Shown one piece after another: positions 42,506-51,858 of a stretch of 64,000 bases of DNA. The notes under the pieces were generated by a model. It was not told the DNA's origin. It did no database searches and saw only the letters and a list, made by a program, of their open reading frames with translations. Each line of letters starts with the position of its first letter. The stretch's first letter is position 1. Origin of the DNA: Chloracidobacterium sp. (GTDB lineage: Bacteria; Acidobacteriota; Blastocatellia; Pyrinomonadales; Pyrinomonadaceae). The DNA is taken from assembly GCA_016712045.1 (NCBI GenBank), contig JADJRV010000012.1, forward strand, positions 1 to 64,000, in the 5' to 3' direction. The position numbers and the translations under genes are program-made.

Positions 42506-44501
42506 ATGAAACGCACTACTTCTTATATCCAACGCTTTTGCGGCCGCTTCTTTTGGCCGCTCTGCTCGCACCGGCATTTATACTGCGGGCTGACGCACGC
42601 CCTACCACAAAGCCGCTTTCTGACGAGCAAAAAATAATGCACGTCTTAAATAGGCTCGGGTTTGGTGCCCGTCCCGGCGACGTGCAGAAAGTAAAGGCTT
42701 TAGGCATCCAAAAATACATCGATCAACAATTGAACCCGGCGACGATCGATGATCCGGTCGCGGAGTTAAAGGTTAAAAACCTCGAGATATTTAACCTGTC
42801 AACGTCCGAGCTTTTTGCAAAATATCCTAATCCGGGAGCGTTGCTGCAACAGCTTGAAGGGGGCCGTAATAATCAGGCAAACGCTAATCAGGCACAGGGC
42901 GAGCAGACTCAGGCTCAGCAGCGTGAACGCCGGCAAAAGATCGCCGAGCTTTACGCCAAATACGATCTAAAGCCTGCCGCACAGATCTTGCCCGCGATCG
43001 TCGCAAACCGCGTGATGCGTGCCGTCTATTCCGAGCGGCAGCTGCAAGAGGTGATGGTCGATTTTTGGCAAAATCATTTTAACGTCTTTGCCGGCAAAGC
43101 TGCAGTTCGCTGGTACATCCCCAGCTATGAGCGAGACGTGCTGCGTAAAAATGCACTTGGTAATTTTAAGGACCTAGTCACCGGCACGGCACAGCATCCT
43201 GCGATGCTCTTTTACCTCGACAATTTTGAGTCGGTCTCGCCCAATGCACAGCAGCCGGGTAACGGTCAGAACGCGAGGCGTTTGCAGCAGTTGATGCAAA
43301 ATGGCGGACGAATCAATCAGCAACAGCGCGACCGCATCAAGCAGCAGACCGGTGCGACCGACGCCCAGATCGACCAGCGTATCAAAGACGCTCAAAATAA
43401 CCCGCAACAGCCCGCCCAACAGCAGCGTCAAAAACGCGGGATCAACGAAAATTACGCCCGCGAGCTGATGGAGCTGCACACGCTTGGCGTGGACGGCGGA
43501 TATTCGCAAAACGACATCATCGAGGTCGCCAAATGCTTTACCGGCTGGACCATTGCTGATCCGCGTGGCTACCGGCGTGCGGCGGCGTACGATATCAAAG
43601 GCACGGACAACAAAGCACTCGAACGCATCCAGCGGCTCGCAGGCGTGCCGGACGATATCGAGAGCGGCGAGTTTTACTTTAACCAGCGTAACCATGAGAA
43701 AGGAGCTAAGACCGTGCTCGGGCAAAAGGTCGATGAGGGTGGCGTCAAAGACGGGCTCAAGGTCATCGATATACTTGTGTCGAGCCCCGCGACCGCAAAA
43801 TACATAGCACGCAAGCTGGCCGTTAAATTTGTCAGCGACACGCCGAGCGATGCGCTTGTCGCACGCGTAGCCGATGCTTTTCAAAAGTCTAAGGGCGATA
43901 TCAAAACCACCCTCAAGGCTCTGTTTAGCGACAAAGAATTTTTGCACCTGAAAATTACCGTGCAAAGATCAAATCGCCATTTGAACTAGCCGTCAGTTCG
44001 ATCCGCACACTTGGTGCCGATACCAACGCGAGCCCTGCACTGGCCGCGATGCTCAACAAACTCGGCGAGGTGCCATACGGTTATCAGGCCCCGACCGGAT
44101 ATCCGGACACCGCTGAGGACTGGGTAAACACCGGTGCCCTGCTCGAACGGCTCAATTTTGCCGTCGCTATTGCCAGCAACCGCATACCGGGAACGCGTGT
44201 CGATCTGAAAGGGTTTGAGTCAAGAGATAAATCTCAGATCCTCGACAAAGCTCTGGCGGGGATACTCGACAGCGACATCTCCGCAGCCAGCAAAACTCTG
44301 CTGTTAAAACAGATCGAGCAGCCGCTGCCCGAGGTCAAAGCCGGTAACGAACTGGACGACCCGGTGGATGTTCCAAATATGCGTCAGGGACAGCAAGGCG
44401 GCCAAAACCGTCAGGCTCGTCTGCTAAACCCGAGCGGCAATCCAGATGTCTTTAAAGTAGTAAGTTTGGTACTTGGAACTCCTGAGTTTCAACGCCAATA
44501 G
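42506..44501 (+). CDS. DUF1800 domain protein, two frameshifts
   Basis: A secreted protein of about 665 residues once two T-run losses are corrected. MKRTTSYIQRF joins LRPLLLAALLAPAFIL when a T is added to the run at 42536-42539; the second break is the T run 43939-43943, joining SDKEFF to YRAKIKSPFELAVSSIRTLG. DUF1800 features: IMHVLNRLGFGARPG, VDFWQNHFNVFAGK, NENYARELMELHTLGVDGGY, and CFTGWTI. A Gln/Asn-rich insert (residues 115-135, and near 230-285) is unusual. DUF1800 genes are normally paired with DUF1501; here a serine hydrolase follows instead. Function unknown. Confidence 0.85.
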
Positions 44502-44513
44502 TCCAGGGAAACG

Positions 44514-44551
44514 CTCAGAGCCGGGGAACAGTCATGCTGATCTCCGGCTCT
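44514..44551 (+). terminator. Hairpin after the DUF1800 gene
   Basis: AGAGCCGGGGA / TCTCCGGCTCT, 11-base arms with one mismatch, followed by TTGTGTAGG and TTTTT, a modest terminator. Confidence 0.55.
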
Positions 44552-44567
44552 TTGTGTAGGTTTTTAT

Positions 44568-45578
44568 ATGAATAGATTTTTACCAATCACGCTGGCCGTA
44601 ATAATTACCGTCTGTAATGGCTTTGCTCAAAGGACGCTTTCCGAAACGGAACGCTATAGGCTCGCTGCCGATTATTCGCAGCAAAATCGCGGCGTTTCTG
44701 TTTTGGTTATGAAGGGCGACAAGATCGTCTTTGAGGAATATCAAAACGGACGCTCCGCCGACCAGCCGTGGATACTAGCGAGCGGGACAAAATCATTCTC
44801 AGGGGTGATGGCCGCCGCCGCGATCGACGACAAACTGATCAAAGATCTCGACGAAAAGGTTGCCGACACTATCACCGAATGGAAAAGCGATCTGCGTAAA
44901 TCCAAGATCACGATCCGCCAATTGCTGTCACTGACCAGCGGTATCGACGCCGGACAGATCGGCCGTGTGCCGAGCTACGCCGATGCGACCAAATCATCCG
45001 CGACACACGAGCCGGGCACGCATTTCGAGTACGGCCCGGCACCGTTTCAGATATTTGGCGAGCTGATGACCCGCAAGCTAAAACCAAAAAACGAAAGCGT
45101 GATGGCGTATCTAAAGCGGCGGATACTAGACCCGATAGGTTTAAGCGTGGGTTTTTGGCGGAGCGTTGACGGCCAGCCTTTGCTACCACAAGGTGCGAGC
45201 CTGACGGCACGCGAATGGGTAAAGTTTGGGCAGCTACTCAAAAACAATGGGAAATGGAACGGCAAACAGATCGTCAGTAAAAAAATATTGGACGAGCTGT
45301 CCGTCGGATCAAAAACAAACCCGGCATACGGCATCACGTTTTGGCTCAATCAAAAGGGCCAGGATCCCCGCGGCCGTTCGATCGGCGGAGCTGTTGAGGG
45401 GATAATGAAAAACGGCATCGCCGAGGGTGTCAGCGATCTATTTATGGCAGCCGGGGCCGGCAATCAGCGGCTCTACATCATTCGCTCGCTGGATATGGTG
45501 ATCGTCCGCCAAGGCAATTTTGGGACGTGGGATGACACGGAGTTTATGCGGCGAATGTTAACCGGCGTTGCAAAATAG
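44568..45578 (+). CDS. Secreted class C beta-lactamase-like serine hydrolase
   Basis: A 336-residue exported protein (signal peptide to FAQ at residue 21). The SxxK nucleophile is in ASGTKSFSGV near residue 72; the second motif is YGPAPFQ near 151, with Tyr-Gly in place of the YxN of true class C enzymes; GGAVEGIM-like and GITFWLNQKG segments follow. It belongs to the wide serine hydrolase group (esterases, D-aminopeptidases, EstB-like). Not a confident antibiotic resistance enzyme. Confidence 0.85.
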   Translation: MNRFLPITLAVIITVCNGFAQRTLSETERYRLAADYSQQNRGVSVLVMKGDKIVFEEYQNGRSADQPWILASGTKSFSGVMAAAAIDDKLIKDLDEKVADTITEWKSDLRKSKITIRQLLSLTSGIDAGQIGRVPSYADATKSSATHEPGTHFEYGPAPFQIFGELMTRKLKPKNESVMAYLKRRILDPIGLSVGFWRSVDGQPLLPQGASLTAREWVKFGQLLKNNGKWNGKQIVSKKILDELSVGSKTNPAYGITFWLNQKGQDPRGRSIGGAVEGIMKNGIAEGVSDLFMAAGAGNQRLYIIRSLDMVIVRQGNFGTWDDTEFMRRMLTGVAK

Positions 45579-45615
45579 CCGCTGGTTTGGTCTATTATCA
45601 AATCGGGCTTAGATA

Positions 45616-46437
45616 ATGGACACGCGGACGAGCGAACAAATACTTGAGCATTACACGGTCGAGCGCGAGATCGCCGACCGGCTGCGTCACTCGTCCGCTG
45701 TGGAGCGCCAGACGCTTTACACTGCCGCTTACGACGAACTATTTACCAGGCTACCCCATCATCCGCTCATCCAGCCGCAATCGCCGATCGCGCACCAGCG
45801 TCAGCTCAAAAAGCATGTGTGCAATCTCGCGGGCTTTATTGATAAAGATACGGTTTTCGTCGAGGTCGGACCCGGCGATTGCTCGGTTTCGCTTGAGGTC
45901 GCGAATGTAGCGAAGCAGGTTTTTGCGATCGACGTATCTAACGAGGTCACCAAAAACGCCGACGCTCCGGCAAACTTTCAGCTCATCATATCGAACGGCT
46001 CCGACATTCCCGTACCGCCCGCAACCATCGACGTCGTCTACAGCGACCAGTTGATGGAGCATCTGCACCCGGACGACGCACTCGAACAGCTAAAAAATAT
46101 TTACACGGCATTAAAGCGGGGTGGGACTTATTTCTGCATTACGCCAAACCGTCTGAGCGGGCCGCATGATGTCTCGCGAGATTTTGACGACGAGGCGACG
46201 GGGTTGCATTTGCGGGAGTACACCGCGACGGAGCTGAGCGGCATACTACGCGATGCGGGATTTTCTAAAACGCGGATATTTCTCAGAGTTGGTTCGCTGG
46301 TGCTAAAGCTGCCGCTGGTGCCGTATCGAATTGCCGAGGCAATACTGGCCACGCTGCCGCATCGGGTCAGAAAGCTGCTGACACACAACCGTGCCGCAAG
46401 TTTTCTGTTAGGGGTAAAGCTGATCGCGACAAAATAG
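45616..46437 (+). CDS. Class I SAM-dependent methyltransferase
   Basis: A 273-residue methyltransferase. The SAM-binding Gly loop is VEVGPGDCSVSLEVA near residue 77, the acidic end of strand 2 in VFAIDVSNEV, and the post-II segment DVVYSDQLMEHLHPDDALEQ near 138 is typical of small-molecule or lipid methylases. An N-terminal helical region of 60 residues and a C-terminal region with hydrophobic residues (SLVLKLPLVPYRIAEAIL) may bind the membrane or substrate. Substrate unknown. Confidence 0.85.
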   Translation: MDTRTSEQILEHYTVEREIADRLRHSSAVERQTLYTAAYDELFTRLPHHPLIQPQSPIAHQRQLKKHVCNLAGFIDKDTVFVEVGPGDCSVSLEVANVAKQVFAIDVSNEVTKNADAPANFQLIISNGSDIPVPPATIDVVYSDQLMEHLHPDDALEQLKNIYTALKRGGTYFCITPNRLSGPHDVSRDFDDEATGLHLREYTATELSGILRDAGFSKTRIFLRVGSLVLKLPLVPYRIAEAILATLPHRVRKLLTHNRAASFLLGVKLIATK

Positions 46438-46442
46438 CACGA

Positions 46443-47162
46443 TCAATATGTTGCGATCCGCTCCGAGCGGCCGATCGTAAATATTTTTATTAGAGCAAAA
46501 CCTACGACAAATCCACCGATGTGTGCGGCGTATGCGACCCCGCCGCCGCCCGACGGTGTTAGATAACCGAGTACGATCTGATATACGATCCAGATCCCGA
46601 TAGCGACAAACGCTGGAACGGTCGTCACAAAATTAAATATCAAAGCCCGAACATTTCGCTTAGGAAATAGCAGCAGATATCCGCCCAACACTCCTGAGAT
46701 CGCCCCCGAAGCCCCCAGCATCGGGATTATCGAATCCGGCCCCATTATTATCTGAGCCGCAGCCGCCCCAAACCCGCAAAGCAGATAAAAGATGGCATAT
46801 CTGATATGACCGATCAGGTTCTCGATATTGTCGCCAAAGACAAAGAGGAACAGCATATTGCCAAAAATATGCATGATCCCGCCGTGCATGAACATTGAGC
46901 TGAGAAAATTAAAATACACCGGCAGCGGCGTCGCGTAATGGTTTACGCGGGCGGCATCAGACCCGACCTGTATCACCTGCGGCCCGACGATATCGACGCC
47001 GGTCATGATCTCACGGGGGACGAGCGCAAAAGCGTAGTCAAACGCTTCGTTCGACCCAAGCCGCTGTAGCAGCAAAAAAACAAGTATATTCACGCCGATG
47101 ATCGCGTAATTGACCACCGGCGTGATGTGCCGGTCTGAATTGTCGTCGCCGATAGGGAACAT
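46443..47162 (-). CDS. Rhomboid family intramembrane serine protease
   Basis: A 239-residue protein with seven membrane helices. The nucleophile Ser is in MLGASGAISGVLGGY near residue 145 and the catalytic His in VAYAAHIGGFVVG near 218, with an HGGIMHIFGNMLF motif in helix 2. Cuts transmembrane substrates within the membrane. It starts directly after the stop of the symporter gene, so the two are one transcript. Confidence 0.92.
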   Translation of the reverse strand: MFPIGDDNSDRHITPVVNYAIIGVNILVFLLLQRLGSNEAFDYAFALVPREIMTGVDIVGPQVIQVGSDAARVNHYATPLPVYFNFLSSMFMHGGIMHIFGNMLFLFVFGDNIENLIGHIRYAIFYLLCGFGAAAAQIIMGPDSIIPMLGASGAISGVLGGYLLLFPKRNVRALIFNFVTTVPAFVAIGIWIVYQIVLGYLTPSGGGGVAYAAHIGGFVVGFALIKIFTIGRSERIATY

Positions 47163-48557
47163 CTACTTAGCCTTTAACAACTCGTACCCCTCGCTGCGGG
47201 CAACAAACGTTGCCGCCGTCAGATCGCCAACGACATTGAGCGTCGTGCGGCACATGTCGAGCAGACGATCGACGCCGAGAATGATCGCGATCAGAGCGGG
47301 GTCAATGCCGATCATTGCAAGGATGCCGATGATAAATGGTATCGAGCCTGAAGGAACGCCGGCCGTGCCGATGCCGCCCAGTATTGCCAAATAGACGACC
47401 ATTAGCTGAACGCTAAGCGTAAGTTCGACGCCTGCGAGTTGGGCAAGGAACAACACAGTCACACCCTCGTAAAGGGCTGTGCCGTTTTGATTTGCGGTCG
47501 CTCCGACGGTAAGCACAAAGCTGTTGATCTCTTTCGGCACACCGAGGTTTTCCTCGGAGATACGCAACGCGGTCGGCAGGGTTGCGTTTGACGACGAGGT
47601 CGAAAACGCCGTTACCACTACCGTCCAGATGCGGCGGAAAAAGTCGATGGGATTCATTTTCGACAACAGCCACACCGACAGAGAATAGACGCCGAAGAAA
47701 TGTAAGCCCAGGCCGATCAGCACCGTCGCTACAAACCACCCAAGCGATTTGAGTAGGTCGATGCCAAACACGGCAATGTTGCTAAAAATGAGGCACGCCA
47801 CCGCGTAGGGCGCGAACTTCATTATTATGTCGATGATCTTCGACGTGATCGCAAAGAGCGATTCCATCACGCTGACGAACGGAGCCGAAACCGGTGCCGG
47901 CAGCAGCGTTATCGCAACCCCAACTATCAGAGCAAAAAACATGATGTGGAGCATGTTCGGATTTTCACCCGCGATCGAATTAAACACGCTTTTTGGTACG
48001 ATTGTTTTTACCGCCTGCATCAACGGCGAATCAGATTTTGCCGTTTCGGCGGCCTTTACCTGGGCCTCGGTCGCCGTCTTGGCACCGCTGCTAAATTTTT
48101 CTTTGAGCTGCGTCGCGATCTCAGGACTGATCCGTTCGCCCGGACGTATCGTATTTGCGAGCCCGAGGCCAATTACGACCGAGATGGCTGAAATGACAAG
48201 ACAATAAACAAAAGATTTGAGCCCGATGCGGCCGAGTTTGCGAATATCGCCGATACCCGCAACTCCGACTACTAGGGATGAAAACACGAGCGGCACAACG
48301 ATCATCAACAGCAGATTTAGAAAAAGCGTCCCGACCGGCTGCGTGATGTTTGAGATCAACCACGCGACATTTTCATGACTACCGCCCCAGACCTGATTGG
48401 CGATCAATCCGCCGCCGATGCCGACGAGCAAGCCGATCAGGATCTTGGTATGCAGAGCAATACCCTTTGGCTTGTCCGCAGTATTATCGTCAAGATCGGT
48501 CGCTATCTCACGGTCGTATTGGTCAGTCGGGATCGGTTCCTTGTCCTGTTCGCTCAT
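47163..48557 (-). CDS. Dicarboxylate/amino acid:cation symporter (DAACS)
   Basis: A 464-residue secondary transporter of the GltP/DctA type. Signatures: FSTSSSNATLPT (HP1 Ser-rich loop), VGATANQNGTALYEG (the TxNMDGT-like motif, here ANQNGT), and IILGVDRLLDMCRTTLNVVG in helix 8. Usually carries glutamate, aspartate or C4-dicarboxylates with Na+ or H+. The N-terminal 30 residues are hydrophilic, and residues 140-175 form an extra charged loop (TQLKEKFSSGAKTATEAQVK). Followed without gap by the rhomboid gene. Confidence 0.9.
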   Translation of the reverse strand: MSEQDKEPIPTDQYDREIATDLDDNTADKPKGIALHTKILIGLLVGIGGGLIANQVWGGSHENVAWLISNITQPVGTLFLNLLLMIVVPLVFSSLVVGVAGIGDIRKLGRIGLKSFVYCLVISAISVVIGLGLANTIRPGERISPEIATQLKEKFSSGAKTATEAQVKAAETAKSDSPLMQAVKTIVPKSVFNSIAGENPNMLHIMFFALIVGVAITLLPAPVSAPFVSVMESLFAITSKIIDIIMKFAPYAVACLIFSNIAVFGIDLLKSLGWFVATVLIGLGLHFFGVYSLSVWLLSKMNPIDFFRRIWTVVVTAFSTSSSNATLPTALRISEENLGVPKEINSFVLTVGATANQNGTALYEGVTVLFLAQLAGVELTLSVQLMVVYLAILGGIGTAGVPSGSIPFIIGILAMIGIDPALIAIILGVDRLLDMCRTTLNVVGDLTAATFVARSEGYELLKAK

Positions 48558-48676
48558 TGTTTTCGTCTCCTGTAACGCAATGATCTTATGTCGAGAATTT
48601 GTGTGAGTTTAGCAGAATTTAGGCTAATTTGGTAAATTTGCTACACTGCTTTCAAAAACAGATATTAGGGATCATT

Positions 48677-49197
48677 ATGAAAATTCAACGGCTATTGCCT
48701 TTTGGGTTGGTTTGTATGTTCGGGCTCTTTGCGCAAACCTCTATCGCCCAGAAAAAAACCATTGTCCTCGTTCGTCATGCTGAAAAAAGCACCACGGGTA
48801 ATGCCACGGATATGGCTAAGGGCGACCCTGAGCTTTCGCCCGAAGGACTCGAGCGTGCCGAGCGGCTGGCAAAAGCCGTAAAAAAATACAAGCCTGACGT
48901 GATCTATTCCACAGACTACAAGCGTACAAAACAAACTGCCGAGCCGATCGCAAAACTCCGCCATAAAGAGGTTCAGACTTACGATCCCGGAAAACAGGCT
49001 GACCTAATACCGCTAATGCTAAACGGCAAGCCAAAACATTATCTGATCGTCGGCCACAGCAACACGACGCCTGCGCTCGCAAATCTGATATTCAAAAAGA
49101 AGTGTTCAAGCAGCTGCCGGATACAGAGTATGGAGTTTATTGGGTGATAAAAACTAAAAAAGGAGCGGTTACTAAGGTAGAGATGTATACCTATTGA
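48677..49197 (+). CDS. Exported histidine phosphatase family protein, one frameshift
   Basis: A phosphoglycerate-mutase-like phosphatase with signal peptide (FGLVCMFGLFAQTSIAQ). RHG motif IVLVRHAEKST near residue 30, LSPEGLERAERLAKAV, YSTDYKRTKQTAEPIAK, and second His in YLIVGHSNTTPALANLIF. The frame breaks at the A run 49094-49098; one added A continues KEVFKQLPDTEYGVYWVIKT and ends VEMYTY at TGA 49195-49197, for a total of 173 residues. Paralogue, in a general sense, of sixA at 32463 but exported. Confidence 0.85.
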
Positions 49198-49208
49198 TCC
49201 GATAAATT

Positions 49209-49580
49209 ATGAATATTCCAAAAGGACATCAGGCCGTAATGCCGTATTTGATGATGGAAGACGCGGCGGGCTTCATCGAATTTATTAAAACCGTATTTGA
49301 CGCCGAGATGACCCATCAGGACGTACGCGGCGACATTGTCGGACATTGCGAAGCTAACTTGGGCGGCAGCACGATAATGTTTTCGCAGAGCCGAGACGAG
49401 TGGAAACCGGCGACAGCCAATATGTTTGTCTATGTTGACGATGCCGACGCGACCTATAAAAAGGCAGTCGATGCGGGTTCAGAAACAGTAATGCCGCCGG
49501 ATGACCAAGAATACGGCCGCAGTTGCGGAGTAACCGACCCGTTCGGCAATGTTTGGTGGATAACGTCGGTTAGCGATTAA
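49209..49580 (+). CDS. VOC family (PhnB-like) protein
   Basis: A 123-residue vicinal-oxygen-chelate fold protein (glyoxalase/bleomycin-resistance/dioxygenase superfamily). AVMPYLMMEDAAGFIEFIKT then VFDAE, and the closing GVTDPFGNVWWITSV, match the PhnB/YcgJ-type subgroup with two beta-alpha-beta-beta-beta modules. Enzymatic role not determined. It starts 12 bases after the histidine phosphatase stop, so both may be in one transcript. Confidence 0.85.
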   Translation: MNIPKGHQAVMPYLMMEDAAGFIEFIKTVFDAEMTHQDVRGDIVGHCEANLGGSTIMFSQSRDEWKPATANMFVYVDDADATYKKAVDAGSETVMPPDDQEYGRSCGVTDPFGNVWWITSVSD

Positions 49581-49597
49581 AGTCGGAGCTCCAACCG

Positions 49598-50677
49598 TTA
49601 TTTTTTCGAAGGCGTTTTAGCAAAATAGCCCTGGCGGTGTGTAACCTTGACCTTGTCTTTTTGCATCTGCGGGTTAGTCAGTTCAATCGCGATCTTGCGG
49701 AAAACTCCGTCGCGGTTTTGATTTGTCGGCTCATACGCGATCAGATATTGTGAACGCATCTCGTCCTGGATCTGGTTAAACGCCTCGCGTAATTCGCGTT
49801 CGTCTTTGGGAAAATAAGCCCGTCCACCGGTTCGATCTGAGATCTTATTTAGCGAACCGCGATCGACACCGCTGTAAAAATTATCGCCGATGCCGATCGA
49901 ATAAATGACCGCCTCGGACCGTAGAGCAGCTTGAACGGCATCATCCAATTTCTTTTTGCCAAATGTATTGACCCCATCAGATAGCAAAATGATCGCCCGA
50001 CGTGTCTTTTCCGGCGCAGGGCCGAGTATCTCGTCGGAGGTGACCCAAATAGCGTCCCAGATCGCCGTCGAACCGACGACAGCTTGATTATCGCCCGAGA
50101 TCGGCGGCGTTCCGGTCATCACCCCACCACCAATGTATCCTGAAGGCGGTATAAATCTGACCTGGCTGACCGAGCGTCTGAGGCGGGCTAAATTATTAGT
50201 AAACCCCTGCTCAAGCGTTGCTTCGCCGGTGAACGAGACTATGCAAACCTCGTCCTTTGCGGGACGCACGACCGATTCCAAAAATGAGATCGCGGCCGCC
50301 TTTTCCTCGGGCAATGTTCGCTCTTGCGAGCCGCTCGTGTCGATCAAGATAGCAAGGCTCAGCGGCAGATCGACTTGTCGTGAAAACGCCACCAGCTCTT
50401 GTTCCTTTCCGTCTTCGAGCAGACGAATATCACCCTGTTTCAGATCCGTAAGCAGCCTCCGGTTGCGGTCCTGTGCGGTAAACAGCACATTGACGACCTC
50501 GGTATCGACTTTGATGACCTCGTCGTCAGGCGTCGGTACGGGTGTAGGTGTCGGCGAAGCCGATGTTGTAGTGGGATTGGGCGGATTTTGCTGAGCATCG
50601 GCGATCGAAAACCCGATCAGCCAAATTGCGGCGGCCGCGATCGTAAATCCTGTGATAAATCCCTTTTTCGTCAACAT
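49598..50677 (-). CDS. VWFA-related acidobacterial domain protein 1
   Basis: A 359-residue exported protein: signal peptide (FTIAAAAIWLIGFSIADAQ), a Pro/Thr linker (residues 30-50), and the acidobacterial VWFA-related domain. MIDAS residues are present in ILIDTSGSQE, and Thr/Asp positions follow in STAIWDAIW and LLSDGVNTFGK. C-terminal RSQYLIAYEPTNQNRDGVF is conserved in this family. Metal-dependent adhesion or protein-binding is expected; function unknown. Tandem with a paralogue 12 bases upstream. Confidence 0.88.
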   Translation of the reverse strand: MLTKKGFITGFTIAAAAIWLIGFSIADAQQNPPNPTTTSASPTPTPVPTPDDEVIKVDTEVVNVLFTAQDRNRRLLTDLKQGDIRLLEDGKEQELVAFSRQVDLPLSLAILIDTSGSQERTLPEEKAAAISFLESVVRPAKDEVCIVSFTGEATLEQGFTNNLARLRRSVSQVRFIPPSGYIGGGVMTGTPPISGDNQAVVGSTAIWDAIWVTSDEILGPAPEKTRRAIILLSDGVNTFGKKKLDDAVQAALRSEAVIYSIGIGDNFYSGVDRGSLNKISDRTGGRAYFPKDERELREAFNQIQDEMRSQYLIAYEPTNQNRDGVFRKIAIELTNPQMQKDKVKVTHRQGYFAKTPSKK

Positions 50678-50689
50678 CTTACTTCTCTT

Positions 50690-51691
50690 CTATTTCAAAC
50701 TATCTTTGATCGCACGATAGCTCGCCTTTGTGCGGACCTTATATTTCTCGGTCTTAGTCTTGTCGTTAAATCTCACCTCGACCTTTCTGACACGTCCGTC
50801 GTAATTTTGGTCGGCAGGCTTATAGGTGATGATGTACTGTGAACGCAGCTCGTCGGATATTTTCTTAAAAGCCCGTTCGAGGGCGAGCATGTCGCCGGTA
50901 AAGAAAACCTGTCCCCCGGTCTCTACGCAAAGCTGTTCTAATATTTTGTCACCTTTGTCCTTGGCGGTCCCTGCATCAACCCCCGGAACGGTGCCCAAAA
51001 AGCCCGCCTTTGTCGAGATGCCAAATACGGTCGTCTCAGTTCGCTGGGCGATATCGATCGCGTCCCTGAGATCCGCTCGGCTAAATGTGTCGTCGCCGTC
51101 CGTGATCATCACGATCACGCGGCGGCCTGGGACGTTTCGCAGCTTTTCATCCGAAAACTGCCATATCGCGTCATACAGAGCCGTCTGCGAACCGGTCGCC
51201 TTTACCTTATCAACCGCTTTATCAAGCAGGTCGAGCTTATCGGTAAAATCTTGTCGCAAGGTGATCTCGTGGTCAAAAGTCATAAACGCCGCCTTATCTT
51301 TTCGCAGACGCGTGACGGTGTAAATAAAATTCTTTGCGGCTTCCTTTGAAAAACCGATCTTACCCGCCGTCGAGGGCGACGTGTCCATCAAAACACCGAC
51401 AAATATCGGCGGATTAGTTTTTTCGTCGGAAAAGAATGTGACCTCTTGCTGAACGCCATCTTCAAAAACGAGAAAATCGTCTCGTGTCATGCCCTTAACA
51501 AGATCGTCCTTCTTTTCCTTAGTAGATTGCGTCACGGTCACCGGCAGACGCACCTCAAAAACCTTGGTCGCGCCAGTGTCATCAGGCGTCGGGGTCGGAA
51601 CCGGAGTTGGCTTTTGCGCCGATGCCCCCATCGCGCAGGCAAACGTCAAAACAAAGCTGATAAATACAAATTTCAAACCCATTTTTGTCAT
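50690..51691 (-). CDS. VWFA-related acidobacterial domain protein 2
   Basis: Paralogue of protein 1 with the same order: signal peptide (FVFISFVLTFACAMGASAQ), a short Pro/Thr linker, VWA domain. The MIDAS motif reads VLMDTSPST, so DTSPS in place of DTSGS, with QTALYDAIW and MITDGDDTFS following, and the C-terminus RSQYIITYKPADQNYDGRV. The in-frame region extends to 51772; I choose ATG 51691 (MTKMGLKF), though 51682 or 51724 are possible. Encoded first of the pair. Confidence 0.85.
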   Translation of the reverse strand: MTKMGLKFVFISFVLTFACAMGASAQKPTPVPTPTPDDTGATKVFEVRLPVTVTQSTKEKKDDLVKGMTRDDFLVFEDGVQQEVTFFSDEKTNPPIFVGVLMDTSPSTAGKIGFSKEAAKNFIYTVTRLRKDKAAFMTFDHEITLRQDFTDKLDLLDKAVDKVKATGSQTALYDAIWQFSDEKLRNVPGRRVIVMITDGDDTFSRADLRDAIDIAQRTETTVFGISTKAGFLGTVPGVDAGTAKDKGDKILEQLCVETGGQVFFTGDMLALERAFKKISDELRSQYIITYKPADQNYDGRVRKVEVRFNDKTKTEKYKVRTKASYRAIKDSLK

Positions 51692-51858
51692 AAACGGCAA
51701 TATCCGATCAATAGATTGACGCATTCTTTCGATGCAAGCCCACAGCCGCCTGTTGCCCGAATGCGCTGTCAAAGTATAGCAAAAATCGCTATCTCACACA
51801 TAAATTGCGGAAACGACGATTGCGCCGCTCACTACCATAGGTAAGAATAACGTTACCG

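Noticed and set aside
43174..43965. 263-codon open frame on the - strand
   Set aside because: Antisense to the DUF1800 gene; no signal peptide or domain.
44568..45578. Antibiotic resistance class C beta-lactamase
   Set aside because: The second motif is YGP, not YxN, and the general pattern is that of broad serine hydrolases/esterases.
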